Part shown: piece by piece, positions 1 through 6,899 of the stretch
How positions within the stretch are numbered: the first letter of the stretch is position 1
How the letters are laid out: the number at the start of each line of letters is the position of its first letter
Source: VBDM01 sp035651815
GTDB lineage: Bacteria > Pseudomonadota > Gammaproteobacteria > Burkholderiales > SG8-39
Assembly (NCBI GenBank): GCA_035651815.1
Contig: DASRFB010000038.1
Span: 1 to 12,589, forward strand
Direction: 5' to 3'
DNA: 12,589 bases
Position numbers and translations under genes: made by a program
Notes under the pieces: model-generated
The model's database searches: none
What the model was told of the DNA's origin: nothing
Seen by the model: the letters and a program-made list of their open reading frames with translations, nothing else

Positions 1-954
1 GGCGTCGCGATCTTCATGCAGCTGGTGAAGCGCTCCGACGTGGTCGTCGAGAACTACCGTCCCGACGTGAAGGAGCGCCTCGGCATCGGCTACGAGTCGC
101 TCGCGAAGGCGAACCCGCGCGTCGTGCTCGCGAGCATCTCGGGCTTCGGCCAGGACGGCCCGTACCGCGACCGCCCCGGGTTCGACCAGATCGCGCAGGG
201 GATGGGCGGCTTCATGTCGATCACGGGCCTCCCCGGGCAGGGGCCGGTGCGCGCCGGCACCGCGATCGCGGACATCTCCGCGGGCCTGTTCGCCGCGCTC
301 GGCGTCCTCACCGCGCTGCTCGAGCGCGAGGCCTCCGGAAAGGGCCAGTGGGTGCAGTCGTCGCTGCTCATGTCGCAGATCGCGCTGCTCGACTTCCAGG
401 CGGCGCGCTACCTGATGAAGGGCGACGTGCCGGGGCAGGCGGGGAACGACCACCCGACCAGCATGCCGACCTCGGCGTACAAGACGAAGGACGGCTACAT
501 CAACATCGCGGCGACCGGCGAAACCATGTGGCGGCGCGTGTGCGAGGGCCTGGAGCGCAAGGACCTGCTCGAGCGCGACGACTTCAAGGGCGAGGCGAAC
601 CGCTCGAGGAACCGCGCGGCGCTGAACGCCGAGATCAACAAGGCGACCGCGACGCGCACGAGCGCCGAGTGGATCGAGATCCTCAGCCGGGGCAACGTGC
701 CCTGCGGCCCCATCTATACGATCGACAAGATGTTCGCCGACCCGCAGGTGCAGCACATCCAGGCGGCGGCGAAGGTGACGAGCAGGAAGCTCGGCGAGTT
801 CCGCATCGTCAACCAGGCGGTGCGGCTGTCGCGCACGCCGGCGTCGATCGCGAGCGCGCCGCCCGAGATCGGCGAGCACACCGACGAGATCCTCGCCGAG
901 CTCGGATACGAGCAGGACCGGATCGGCGAATTGCGTCGCAGGAACATCGTCTGA
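1..954 (+). CDS. CaiB/BaiF (class III) CoA-transferase, 5' truncated
   Basis: Class III CoA-transferases move CoA between carboxylic acids in the cytosol, and relatives act as acyl-CoA racemases. The reading frame is open from base 1, so the true start lies upstream; 317 residues are visible and by family length about 70-85 N-terminal residues are missing. The family is recognised from VVENYRPDVKERLGIGYESL near the beginning, SISGFGQDGPYRDRPGFDQIAQ, and the central GKGQWVQSSLL segment, followed by a KTKDGYINIAATG strand typical of the large domain. The C-terminus GEHTDEILAELGY is the usual family ending, so the 3' end is intact. By eye, the residue aligned with the nucleophilic Asp (Asp169 of formyl-CoA transferase) is Met, codon 370-372. 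The stop lies 22 nt before the crotonase gene, so the two are probably co-transcribed. The CoA acceptor cannot be read from the sequence. Confidence 0.9.
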   Translation, partial: GVAIFMQLVKRSDVVVENYRPDVKERLGIGYESLAKANPRVVLASISGFGQDGPYRDRPGFDQIAQGMGGFMSITGLPGQGPVRAGTAIADISAGLFAALGVLTALLEREASGKGQWVQSSLLMSQIALLDFQAARYLMKGDVPGQAGNDHPTSMPTSAYKTKDGYINIAATGETMWRRVCEGLERKDLLERDDFKGEANRSRNRAALNAEINKATATRTSAEWIEILSRGNVPCGPIYTIDKMFADPQVQHIQAAAKVTSRKLGEFRIVNQAVRLSRTPASIASAPPEIGEHTDEILAELGYEQDRIGELRRRNIV

Positions 955-961
955 TGAGCCC

Positions 962-969
962 AGGGGAGG
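962..969 (+). promoter_or_regulatory. Shine-Dalgarno of the crotonase gene
   Basis: AGGGGAGG lies 7 nt before the ATG at 977. A GTG in the same frame at 971 is only 1 nt from this element, too close for initiation, so the site decides the start in favour of 977. Confidence 0.7.
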
Positions 970-976
970 GGTGGAC

Positions 977-1756
977 ATGGCGGAGCTGATCACGCGGCGC
1001 GAAGGCCGCGTCGGATGGATCGTGTTCTCGAACCTGACCAAGCGCAACGCGCTCTCCTACGACATCTGGCGCGGCATCCCCGACGCCGTGCGCGCCCTCG
1101 CGCTCGACACGGGGGTGCGGGTGATCGCGCTGCGCGGGGACGGGGCGGACTTCTCGGCGGGCGCCGACGTCGCCGAGTTCGAGCATGCGCGCGACTCGAT
1201 CAGCGCGATCTCGAGCTACAACGTCGTGGTCGACGAGGCGAACGAGGCGCTGGTCAGCGTCCCCAAGCCGACGCTCGCGATGATCCGCGGCCTTTGCTAC
1301 GGCGGCGGGCTCGCGATGGCCCTTCACTGCGACATGCGCCTCTGCGCGGACAACGCGCAGTTCGCGCTGCAGGCGGCGAAGCTCGGCTTCGGCATTTCGT
1401 ACGCGAGCACCATGCGCTTCGCGCACGTCGTGGGCCCCGCGCACAGCGCCGAGGTCATGTTCTCGGGGAAGGTCTTCGGCGCCGAGGAGGCCTATCACAT
1501 GCACCTCGTCAACCGCGTCGCGCCCGCCGACCAGCTCGACGCCGTGTTCGGCGAGTGGTGCGAGATGTTCGCGAACGCGGCGCCGCTGGCGATCGCCTCG
1601 ATCAAGCGCTCGCTCGTCGAAGGCTACAAGGACCCGGACCGGCGCGACCTGCGCTCGGTCGCGGCGATGATCGAGGCCTGCTACACGAGCGACGACTACC
1701 GCGAGGGCCGCGCCGCGTTCCGGGCCGGGCGCAAGCCCGAGTTCAAGGGGCGCTGA
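977..1756 (+). CDS. Enoyl-CoA hydratase/isomerase (crotonase) family protein, non-canonical active site
   Basis: A 259-residue cytosolic crotonase-fold protein; the length is normal for the family. These proteins bind an acyl-CoA and stabilise its enolate in an oxyanion hole. Visible marks are ALRGDGADFSAGAD (about 51-64), which forms the first oxyanion-hole strand, then a GGG turn at 109-111 with CD at 118-119, and the FSGKVFGAEEAYHMHLVNRV helix region (162-181). In classical hydratases two glutamates do the water addition (rat Glu144 and Glu164). By eye these positions are Ala113 and Ala133, so ordinary enoyl-CoA hydration is unlikely; isomerase, decarboxylase, hydrolase or lyase chemistry is possible. 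The start at 977 is preferred over GTG 971 because of the ribosome site at 962-969. The gene follows the CoA-transferase by 22 nt and its last 14 nt overlap the convergent tctA. Confidence 0.9.
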   Translation: MAELITRREGRVGWIVFSNLTKRNALSYDIWRGIPDAVRALALDTGVRVIALRGDGADFSAGADVAEFEHARDSISAISSYNVVVDEANEALVSVPKPTLAMIRGLCYGGGLAMALHCDMRLCADNAQFALQAAKLGFGISYASTMRFAHVVGPAHSAEVMFSGKVFGAEEAYHMHLVNRVAPADQLDAVFGEWCEMFANAAPLAIASIKRSLVEGYKDPDRRDLRSVAAMIEACYTSDDYREGRAAFRAGRKPEFKGR

Positions 1757-3266
1757 GGCCCCGGTCCGGCTTCGCGGGGCGCAGCCCGGAGACCGCGGCG
1801 GAGATCAGCGGCCAGAAGAGCAGCACGATCGCGAGCGTGGTGATCGAGCCCACGAGTCCGTTCGACCAGAACACGCGCAGGTCGCCTCCGGCGCCGATCA
1901 TCGACAGGCGGAACGCGTCCTCGGCGCGGTTGCCGAGGACGAGCGCGAGCGTGAACGGCGCGAGCGGGATGCCGATCTTCTTGAACACGTAGCCGACCAC
2001 GCCGAAGACGAGCATCAGCCAGATGTCGAACATGGCGTTCTGGATCGCGAAGGCGCCGATCGCGCACGACACCACGATCATCGGAGCGATCGCCGCGAAC
2101 GGCACGCGCAGCACCGCGGCGAAGAACGGCACCGTCGTCAGCACGATGACCAGCCCCACGACGTTGCCGAGGTACATCGAAGCGATCAGTCCCCAGACGA
2201 AATTCTTGTGCTCGACGAAGAGCAGCGGCCCCGGGTTCAGACCCCACACCATCAGGCCGCCGAGCAGAATCGCGGCGGTGCCCGAACCGGGAATACCGAG
2301 CGCGAGCATCGGCAGCAGCGCCGACGTGCCCGAGGCGTGCGCCGCGGTCTCGGGCGCGAACACGCCTTCGATGCGGCCCTTGCCGAAGGACTCCTTGTCC
2401 TTCGCGAAGCGCTTGGCGAGGTTGTAGCCCATGAACGACGCGGCGATCGCGCCGCCCGGGGTGATGCCCAGCCAGCACCCGATCACCGAGGAGCGCACCA
2501 GCGTCACCCAATAGCGCGGCATCTCCTTCCACACGCGCAGCACCGTGCGCAGGCTGATCGCGGCCGCGTGGCCGCGCAGCGCGAGGCGCTCCTCCATCGT
2601 CAGCATGATCTCGCTGATGCCGAACAGGCCGATGACGGCGACCAGGAAGTTCACCCCGCGCAGCAGCTCGGCCGAGCCGAACGTCATGCGCAGCTGGCCG
2701 GACACCGTGTCCATGCCGACGCCCGCGAGCAGCAGGCCGACGCTCATCGAGATCAGGGTCTTGTGCTTCTCCTCGCGCCCCAGCCCGACGAAGGAGCAGA
2801 ACGTGAGCAGGTAGACCGCGAAGAACTCGGGCGGCCCGAAGCGCAGGGCGAACGAGGCGATGCCGGGCGCGAGGAACGTGATCAGCAGCACCGCCACCAG
2901 CGAGCCGATGAAGGACGAGGTGAACGCGGCGGTGAGCGCCTCGGCCGCCTTGCCCTGCTGCGCCATCGGGTAGCCGTCGAAGGTCGTCGCCACCGACCAG
3001 GCCTCGCCCGGGATGTTGAACAGGATCGAGGTGATCGCGCCGCCGAAGAGCGCGCCCCAGTAGATGCACGAAAGCATCACGATCGCCGAGGTGGGATCCA
3101 TCGTGAACGTGAGCGGCAGCAGGATGGCGACGCCGTTCGGGCCGCCCAGGCCCGGCAGCACGCCGACGAAGATGCCGAGCACCAGGCCGACCATCATCAG
3201 CGCGAGCGTCTTCCACGTCAGCAGGACGCCGAAGCCGTAGAGGAGGAGACCGAAGGCTTCGCTCAT
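1743..3266 (-). CDS. tctA: TTT transporter large membrane subunit, TctA family
   Basis: The large permease subunit of a tripartite tricarboxylate transporter. It is an inner-membrane protein thought to carry the translocation path and to use an ion gradient to take up a carboxylate delivered by the periplasmic binding protein. It has 507 residues, the usual length. The two family repeats are clear. The first has VGVLPGLGGPNG (34-45) and IYWGALFGGAITSILFNIPGE (68-88). The second has GCWLGITPGGAIAASFMGY (263-281) and GTSALLPMLALGIPGSGT (313-330). Hydrophobic stretches fill the rest, consistent with about 10-12 membrane helices. Start ATG 3266 has GGGGA 5 nt upstream. It follows tctB by 19 nt and ends inside the 3' end of the convergent crotonase gene. 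The substrate cannot be inferred from this subunit. Confidence 0.95.
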   Translation of the reverse strand: MSEAFGLLLYGFGVLLTWKTLALMMVGLVLGIFVGVLPGLGGPNGVAILLPLTFTMDPTSAIVMLSCIYWGALFGGAITSILFNIPGEAWSVATTFDGYPMAQQGKAAEALTAAFTSSFIGSLVAVLLITFLAPGIASFALRFGPPEFFAVYLLTFCSFVGLGREEKHKTLISMSVGLLLAGVGMDTVSGQLRMTFGSAELLRGVNFLVAVIGLFGISEIMLTMEERLALRGHAAAISLRTVLRVWKEMPRYWVTLVRSSVIGCWLGITPGGAIAASFMGYNLAKRFAKDKESFGKGRIEGVFAPETAAHASGTSALLPMLALGIPGSGTAAILLGGLMVWGLNPGPLLFVEHKNFVWGLIASMYLGNVVGLVIVLTTVPFFAAVLRVPFAAIAPMIVVSCAIGAFAIQNAMFDIWLMLVFGVVGYVFKKIGIPLAPFTLALVLGNRAEDAFRLSMIGAGGDLRVFWSNGLVGSITTLAIVLLFWPLISAAVSGLRPAKPDRGLSAP

Positions 3267-3285
3267 TTTCGTCCCCAGGCGTCCC

Positions 3286-3828
3286 CTAGCGGCCGAGCCA
3301 GGCCTCGAACGGACCCTTGGGCATGATGACGTCGAACGCCACGTCGAAGGTGACGAACATGACGGCCGCGAACGCGAGGGCGGTGACGAGGCACTTCCAC
3401 CAGGCGATGCGCCCGATGAAGCGCATGAATCCGCCGATGAGGAGGAAGCTCGCGACGTACAGGCCGAGCCACTGCGTGAGCACGCAGAACGCTACCGTCG
3501 GCACGAACACCTGCATGACGCGCCTCAGCTGCGAGCGCGAGACGAACGGCTCGTCCGGCTGCCTGCGCGCGCGCAGCTCCTTTGCGAGGCCCCACAAACA
3601 CGCGCCCGCGAGGATCGTCGACAGGTAGAAGGGGAAGTAGCCCGGCTTCGGTCCCGCCGCGTCCCAGCCGATGCCGGTGCGCCAGTTGTCCCAGCCGAGC
3701 AGCGCGGCGAGCGCGAGCAGGAGCAGCGAGACGGCGACGTCGACCGAGCGCCTGCCGGCGACGGGCGGAGAATCCTCCGCCGGGGCCGCCGGGTCTTCGA
3801 CGACGATTTCCTTCTCGGGGTTGGCCAC
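3286..3828 (-). CDS. tctB: TTT transporter small membrane subunit, TctB family
   Basis: The small, poorly conserved membrane subunit of the TTT transporter, 180 residues. A polar N-terminal tail of about 28 residues rich in Glu and Pro is followed by four likely membrane segments at about 29-46, 64-84, 108-137 (possibly two short helices here) and 146-164. The segment after the first helix contains GPKPGYFPFYLS, matching the G-x-GPgyFP pattern common in TctB proteins. The start is GTG at 3828, 13 nt after the tctC stop, with only a weak GGGT ribosome site; no better in-frame start exists nearby, so translation probably depends on coupling to tctC. Its place between tctC and tctA supports the assignment, since TctB sequences alone are diverse. 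Confidence 0.9.
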   Translation of the reverse strand: MANPEKEIVVEDPAAPAEDSPPVAGRRSVDVAVSLLLLALAALLGWDNWRTGIGWDAAGPKPGYFPFYLSTILAGACLWGLAKELRARRQPDEPFVSRSQLRRVMQVFVPTVAFCVLTQWLGLYVASFLLIGGFMRFIGRIAWWKCLVTALAFAAVMFVTFDVAFDVIMPKGPFEAWLGR

Positions 3829-3841
3829 GCTACCCGCAACG

Positions 3842-4828
3842 CTACTGAGCGACGAAGCCCGCCTCGGTCATCAGGTTCTTATTCAGGGCGTCGTCCTCCT
3901 CGAGGAACTTGACCATGTCCTTGCCGGTGAGGAAGATCGGCTTCAGGGCCTGCTTCTCCATGTACTCCTTGTACTCCGCGGTCTGCGTGAGCTTCTTGAA
4001 GAGATCCACGTAGAACGCGGTCTGCTCGGCCGTGACCTTCCCGGGCAGGAACATGGCGCGCAGCATCAGGTACTGCACGTCGAGGCCTTCCTCCTTGCAG
4101 GTCGGCACGTCGTTCCACGACTGCTTGTCGGTCACCTTGCTCTTGTAGTGAATGCGCTCCTTGTCGAACACGCACAGCGCGCGCACCTGACCGGCGCGCC
4201 AGACCTCGAGGTTCTCCGACGGGTTGTTCACGTTCGACTGCGTGTGATTGCCGACGAGCTGCGTCGCGGCCTCGCCGCCCGACTTGTAAGGCAGATAGGC
4301 GAACTTGGCGCCGGTCCTCTTCTCGATGAACACGGTGAGCACGTGGTCCTCGCGCTTCGAGCCCGTGCCGCCCATCTTGAACGGCGGGTTCGCCGACTTG
4401 GCCGCGGCGATGAACTCCTTGACGTTCTTGTACGGCAGCGTGCTGTTGTCCCAGAGGATGAACTGGTCGAGCGCGATCACCGACACCGGCGTGAGCTCCC
4501 GCCAGTTGAACGGGATCTTCGCCGACAGCGGCAGCATATAGATGAGCGAGTAGGCGATGAGGATCCTGTTCGCGTCGCCGGGGCTGGACTTCATGTAGAT
4601 CAGCGCCTCGGCGCCCGAGGCTCCGCCCTTCAGCGACACGACCATCGGCTGCTTCATGAGGTTGTTCTTCTGCACCGCGGCCTGCATCATGCGCGCCATC
4701 TGATCGGAGGCGCCGCCCGCGCCCGCGGCGACCACGATCTCGACCGGCTTGGTCGGCTCCCAGGCGGCGATGGCGCTGCCCGCGAGCAGCATCGACACCG
4801 CCGCGGTTCCCAGTTTCGCGAATTTCAT
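3842..4828 (-). CDS. tctC: TTT transporter periplasmic substrate-binding protein, Bug/TctC family
   Basis: A 328-residue periplasmic binding protein that captures a carboxylate and delivers it to TctAB. The N-terminus has a Sec signal peptide: MKFAKLG, then a hydrophobic run, then AGSAIAAW with likely cleavage after residue 21 or 22. The mature start KPVEIVVAAGAGGASDQMAR contains the conserved glycine-rich loop and Asp42 of Bug proteins, which contacts the ligand carboxylate. Later marks are GGTGSKREDH, YLPYKSGGEAATQLVGNH and the C-terminal helical region. The start ATG 4828 has a strong AGGAGG at 4833-4838. The protein is more Lys-rich than its neighbours' products. It is the first transporter gene of the operon and follows the aminotransferase by 61 nt. 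The ligand is unknown; Bug proteins bind many organic acids and some amino acids. Confidence 0.95.
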   Translation of the reverse strand: MKFAKLGTAAVSMLLAGSAIAAWEPTKPVEIVVAAGAGGASDQMARMMQAAVQKNNLMKQPMVVSLKGGASGAEALIYMKSSPGDANRILIAYSLIYMLPLSAKIPFNWRELTPVSVIALDQFILWDNSTLPYKNVKEFIAAAKSANPPFKMGGTGSKREDHVLTVFIEKRTGAKFAYLPYKSGGEAATQLVGNHTQSNVNNPSENLEVWRAGQVRALCVFDKERIHYKSKVTDKQSWNDVPTCKEEGLDVQYLMLRAMFLPGKVTAEQTAFYVDLFKKLTQTAEYKEYMEKQALKPIFLTGKDMVKFLEEDDALNKNLMTEAGFVAQ

Positions 4829-4832
4829 GACT

Positions 4833-4838
4833 CCTCCT
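4833..4838 (-). promoter_or_regulatory. Strong Shine-Dalgarno of tctC
   Basis: AGGAGG (minus strand) sits 4 nt before the ATG of the binding-protein gene. It is the strongest ribosome site in this operon, fitting the high abundance expected for a periplasmic binding protein. Confidence 0.65.
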
Positions 4839-4849
4839 CGGAAAGTGCC

Positions 4850-4870
4850 CCGCGATCTCGGTGGTCGCGG
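4850..4870 (-). promoter_or_regulatory. Intercistronic hairpin between aminotransferase gene and tctC
   Basis: An inverted repeat with arms 4850-4857 and 4863-4870 gives an 8-bp stem (seven Watson-Crick pairs and one wobble) closed by a 5-nt loop. It lies 19 nt after the aminotransferase stop codon and 11 nt before the tctC ribosome site. No T-run follows on the minus strand, so it is not a normal intrinsic terminator. It may stabilise the tctC message or adjust its level relative to the upstream gene. It could be chance in such GC-rich DNA. Confidence 0.35.
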
Positions 4871-4889
4871 ATGCGTGAAGACTCTGGCC

Positions 4890-6089
4890 TCAGGCGGCCT
4901 TGCGCGCGGCGGACGCGCCTTTCGCGCACTCCGCCAGATGATCGAGCGCCGCGAGCACGCCGCCCTTCTTGTGCGGCACCGCCGCCAGCTCCAGGCCCAT
5001 CTCGACGCCGGCGAGCGTGCCGGCCAGCGTGAGATCGTTGAAGTCGCCGAGGTGGCCGATGCGGAACACCTTGCCGGCGAGCCGTCCGAGCCCCGTGCCG
5101 AGCGACATGTCGTAGGCGTCGAGGATGATCTTGCGCAGCCGGTCGGCGTCGTGGCCCGCGGGCATCATCACCGCGGTGAGCGAGCTCGAGTACTCCTCGG
5201 GGACGGCGCACAGGATCTCGAGGCCCCAGGCGCGCACGGCGCGCCGCGTCGCCTCGGCGTGGCGGTTGTGGCGCGCGAACACGTTTTGCAATCCTTCGTC
5301 GCCCAGCATGCGCAGCGCCTCGCGCAGCCCGTAGAGCAGGTTGGTCGCGGGCGTGTACGGGAAGTAGCCGCTCTTGTTGTTCGCGAGCATCTCGTCCCAG
5401 CTCCAGTACGAGCGCGGCAGCTTCGCCGATTGCGACGCCTTGCGCGCCTTCTCGCTCACGCAGTTGAACGAGAGGCCGGGCGGCAGCATCAGTCCCTTCT
5501 GCGAGCCGGCGACGGTGACGTCGACGCCCCATTCGTCGTGGCGGTAATCGATCGACGCGAGCGAGGAGATCGTGTCGACCATCAAGAGCGCCGGGTGCGA
5601 GGCGGCGTCGATCGCGCGCCGCACCGCGGCGATGCGGCTCGTCACGCCCGTGGAGGTTTCGTTGTGCACGACGCAGACCGCCTTGATCGCGTGCGCGCGG
5701 TCCTCCTTGAGCCTGGCCTCGACGGCGGACGGGTCGGCCCCGCGGCGCCAGTCGGTCGGGATCAGCTCGACCGCGAGCCCGAGCTTGCCCGCCATCTTCT
5801 GCCACAGCGAGGCGAAGTGGCCGGTCTCGCACATCAGCACGCGGTCCCCCGGCGACAGGGTGTTGACGAGCGCGGCTTCCCAGGCGCCGGTGCCCGACGC
5901 GGGGTAGATCACGACCGGCTGCTTCGTCTGGAACACTCCCTTCAGCCCGTCCAGGATCTCGAGGCCCATGCGGCCGAACTCGGGTCCGCGGTGATCCATG
6001 GTCGCGTTGTCGATCGCGCGCAGCACGCGGTCCGGGACGTTGGTCGGCCCGGGGATCTGCAGGAAATGTCGTCCGCTACGGTGCGCCAT
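4890..6089 (-). CDS. Class V PLP aminotransferase, serine-glyoxylate / alanine-glyoxylate type
   Basis: A 399-residue cytosolic PLP enzyme of aminotransferase class V, fold type I. The closest remembered family is serine-glyoxylate aminotransferase (SgaA), which converts serine and glyoxylate to hydroxypyruvate and glycine. Visible marks are the N-terminal PGPTNVPDRVLRAI (13-26), PASGTGAWEAAL (63-74) that cradles the cofactor phosphate, HNETSTGVTS (142-151), VDTISS with Asp172 for the pyridine nitrogen, AGSQKGLMLPPG with the Schiff-base Lys198, and SGYFPYTPATNLLYGLREAL near the middle. The C-terminal part has FRIGHLGDFNDLTL with the Arg expected to bind the substrate carboxylate. ATG 6089 is the only usable start, because an in-frame stop lies at 6126-6128. 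No Shine-Dalgarno is evident there, which is unusual. It is the first gene of the operon with tctCBA. Ureidoglycine- or phosphonate-type transaminases of the same class are less likely alternatives. Confidence 0.88.
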   Translation of the reverse strand: MAHRSGRHFLQIPGPTNVPDRVLRAIDNATMDHRGPEFGRMGLEILDGLKGVFQTKQPVVIYPASGTGAWEAALVNTLSPGDRVLMCETGHFASLWQKMAGKLGLAVELIPTDWRRGADPSAVEARLKEDRAHAIKAVCVVHNETSTGVTSRIAAVRRAIDAASHPALLMVDTISSLASIDYRHDEWGVDVTVAGSQKGLMLPPGLSFNCVSEKARKASQSAKLPRSYWSWDEMLANNKSGYFPYTPATNLLYGLREALRMLGDEGLQNVFARHNRHAEATRRAVRAWGLEILCAVPEEYSSSLTAVMMPAGHDADRLRKIILDAYDMSLGTGLGRLAGKVFRIGHLGDFNDLTLAGTLAGVEMGLELAAVPHKKGGVLAALDHLAECAKGASAARKAA

Positions 6090-6122
6090 GGCGGGGGCTC
6101 GGAAACGGGAGAAGAGGCGGCT

Positions 6123-6151
6123 AACTTAATCGAAAAGCGCCCCTGCCACAA
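6123..6151 (-). promoter_or_regulatory. Candidate promoter of the aminotransferase-tctCBA operon
   Basis: On the minus strand TTGTGG (6151-6146) and TAAGTT (6128-6123) are separated by 17 nt. Each matches three bases of the sigma-70 consensus, including the important first two and last bases of the -10. It would give a short leader of about 25 nt before the ATG at 6089. This is a weak, by-eye match in the only AT-richer patch between the divergent genes. Confidence 0.3.
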
Positions 6152-6170
6152 GGCTTCCCCTCGACGCAAC

Positions 6171-6179
6171 TGGTATCAT
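6171..6179 (+). promoter_or_regulatory. Candidate extended -10 for the DsbA-like / dehydrogenase operon
   Basis: TGGTATCAT reads as an extended -10 (TGn then TATCAT, five of six consensus bases). There is no convincing -35 at 16-18 nt upstream, so it is tentative. It lies about 57 nt before the ATG at 6236. Confidence 0.3.
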
Positions 6180-6235
6180 GCCGAATCAACCCGCAGGCTT
6201 TCCGCGGCGACTCACCGTTCACATCCGGATCCGCC

Positions 6236-6892
6236 ATGCCCCTCGCCATCGATATCGTCTCCGACGTCGTCTGCCCGTGGTGCTACGTCGGCAAGCGGCG
6301 GCTCGAGCGCGCGCTCGAGCTGTACCGCGCGCGGCGCCCCGACGCGCCCGCGCCCGAGGTCGTCTACCACCCGTTCCAGCTCAATCCGGACGTCCCGCGC
6401 GAAGGCGTCCCGCGCGCCGAGTACATCGAGAAGAAATTCGGCCCGCGCGGCTACGGCGCGCACGAGCGCCTCGTGCACGCGGGGAGGCCGCTCGGCATCG
6501 ACTTCGCGTTCGACCGCATCGAGCGCCAGCCGAACACGCTCGCCGCACACGCGCTGATCGAATGGGCGCGCCGGCGCGGCGTGCAGCCCGCGATGAAGGA
6601 GGCGCTGATGAAGGCGTTCTTCGTCGACGGCCGCGACCTCGCCGATGCGCGGACGCTGGTCGCCGTCGCCGCCGAGGCCGGCCTCGAGCGCGGGGAGGCC
6701 GAGACCGCGATCGCCGACGAGGAGCTGCTCAAGCACGTTGCCGAGGAAGAGGAGCACGCGAAGGCCATGGGCATCCACGGCGTGCCGTTCTTCATCCTCA
6801 ACCGGCGCCTCGCGGTCGAGGGCGCGCAGCCGTCCGACGTGCTGCTCGAGGCGATGCTCGAGGCCGAGAAGCAGCCCGCCGAAGCGAAATAG
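6236..6892 (+). CDS. DsbA family oxidoreductase, FrnE-like (cytosolic)
   Basis: A 218-residue thioredoxin-fold protein with the helical DsbA insertion. The CPWC active site is at residues 13-16 (DVVCPWCYVGKRRLERAL), directly after the first beta strand, and the cis-proline loop GVPFFI is present with Pro184. The C-terminal NRRLAVEGAQPSDVLLEAM is the usual FrnE ending. No signal peptide is seen, so it should act in the cytosol, unlike periplasmic DsbA. Relatives include polyketide-cluster FrnE, stress-linked disulfide oxidoreductases, and 2-hydroxychromene-2-carboxylate isomerases; the intact CXXC favours a thiol-disulfide role. The ATG at 6236 has only a weak GGA-type ribosome site. Its stop is 7 nt before the GTG of the large FAD/Fe-S dehydrogenase, so the two genes are likely co-transcribed and translationally coupled. 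Confidence 0.92.
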   Translation: MPLAIDIVSDVVCPWCYVGKRRLERALELYRARRPDAPAPEVVYHPFQLNPDVPREGVPRAEYIEKKFGPRGYGAHERLVHAGRPLGIDFAFDRIERQPNTLAAHALIEWARRRGVQPAMKEALMKAFFVDGRDLADARTLVAVAAEAGLERGEAETAIADEELLKHVAEEEEHAKAMGIHGVPFFILNRRLAVEGAQPSDVLLEAMLEAEKQPAEAK

Positions 6893-6899
6893 CACGCCC

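Noticed and set aside
971..976. GTG at 971 as start of the crotonase
   Set aside because: It lies 1 nt from the AGGGGAGG ribosome site; ATG 977 has proper spacing.
1758..1780. Inverted repeat with 6-nt arms and an 11-nt loop just after the crotonase stop, considered as a terminator
   Set aside because: The stem is short, the loop is long, no T-run follows, and it lies within the tctA coding region; expected by chance at this GC content.
2208..3326. Long plus-strand reading frame opposite tctA
   Set aside because: It is antisense to a clear membrane permease and its product is a Gln/Arg/His-rich chain with no domain.
6645..6899. N-terminal extension of the dehydrogenase starting at 6645
   Set aside because: It would overlap the DsbA-like gene by about 250 nt, and its translation is Arg/Ser/Pro-rich low-complexity sequence; GTG 6900 gives the family N-terminus.
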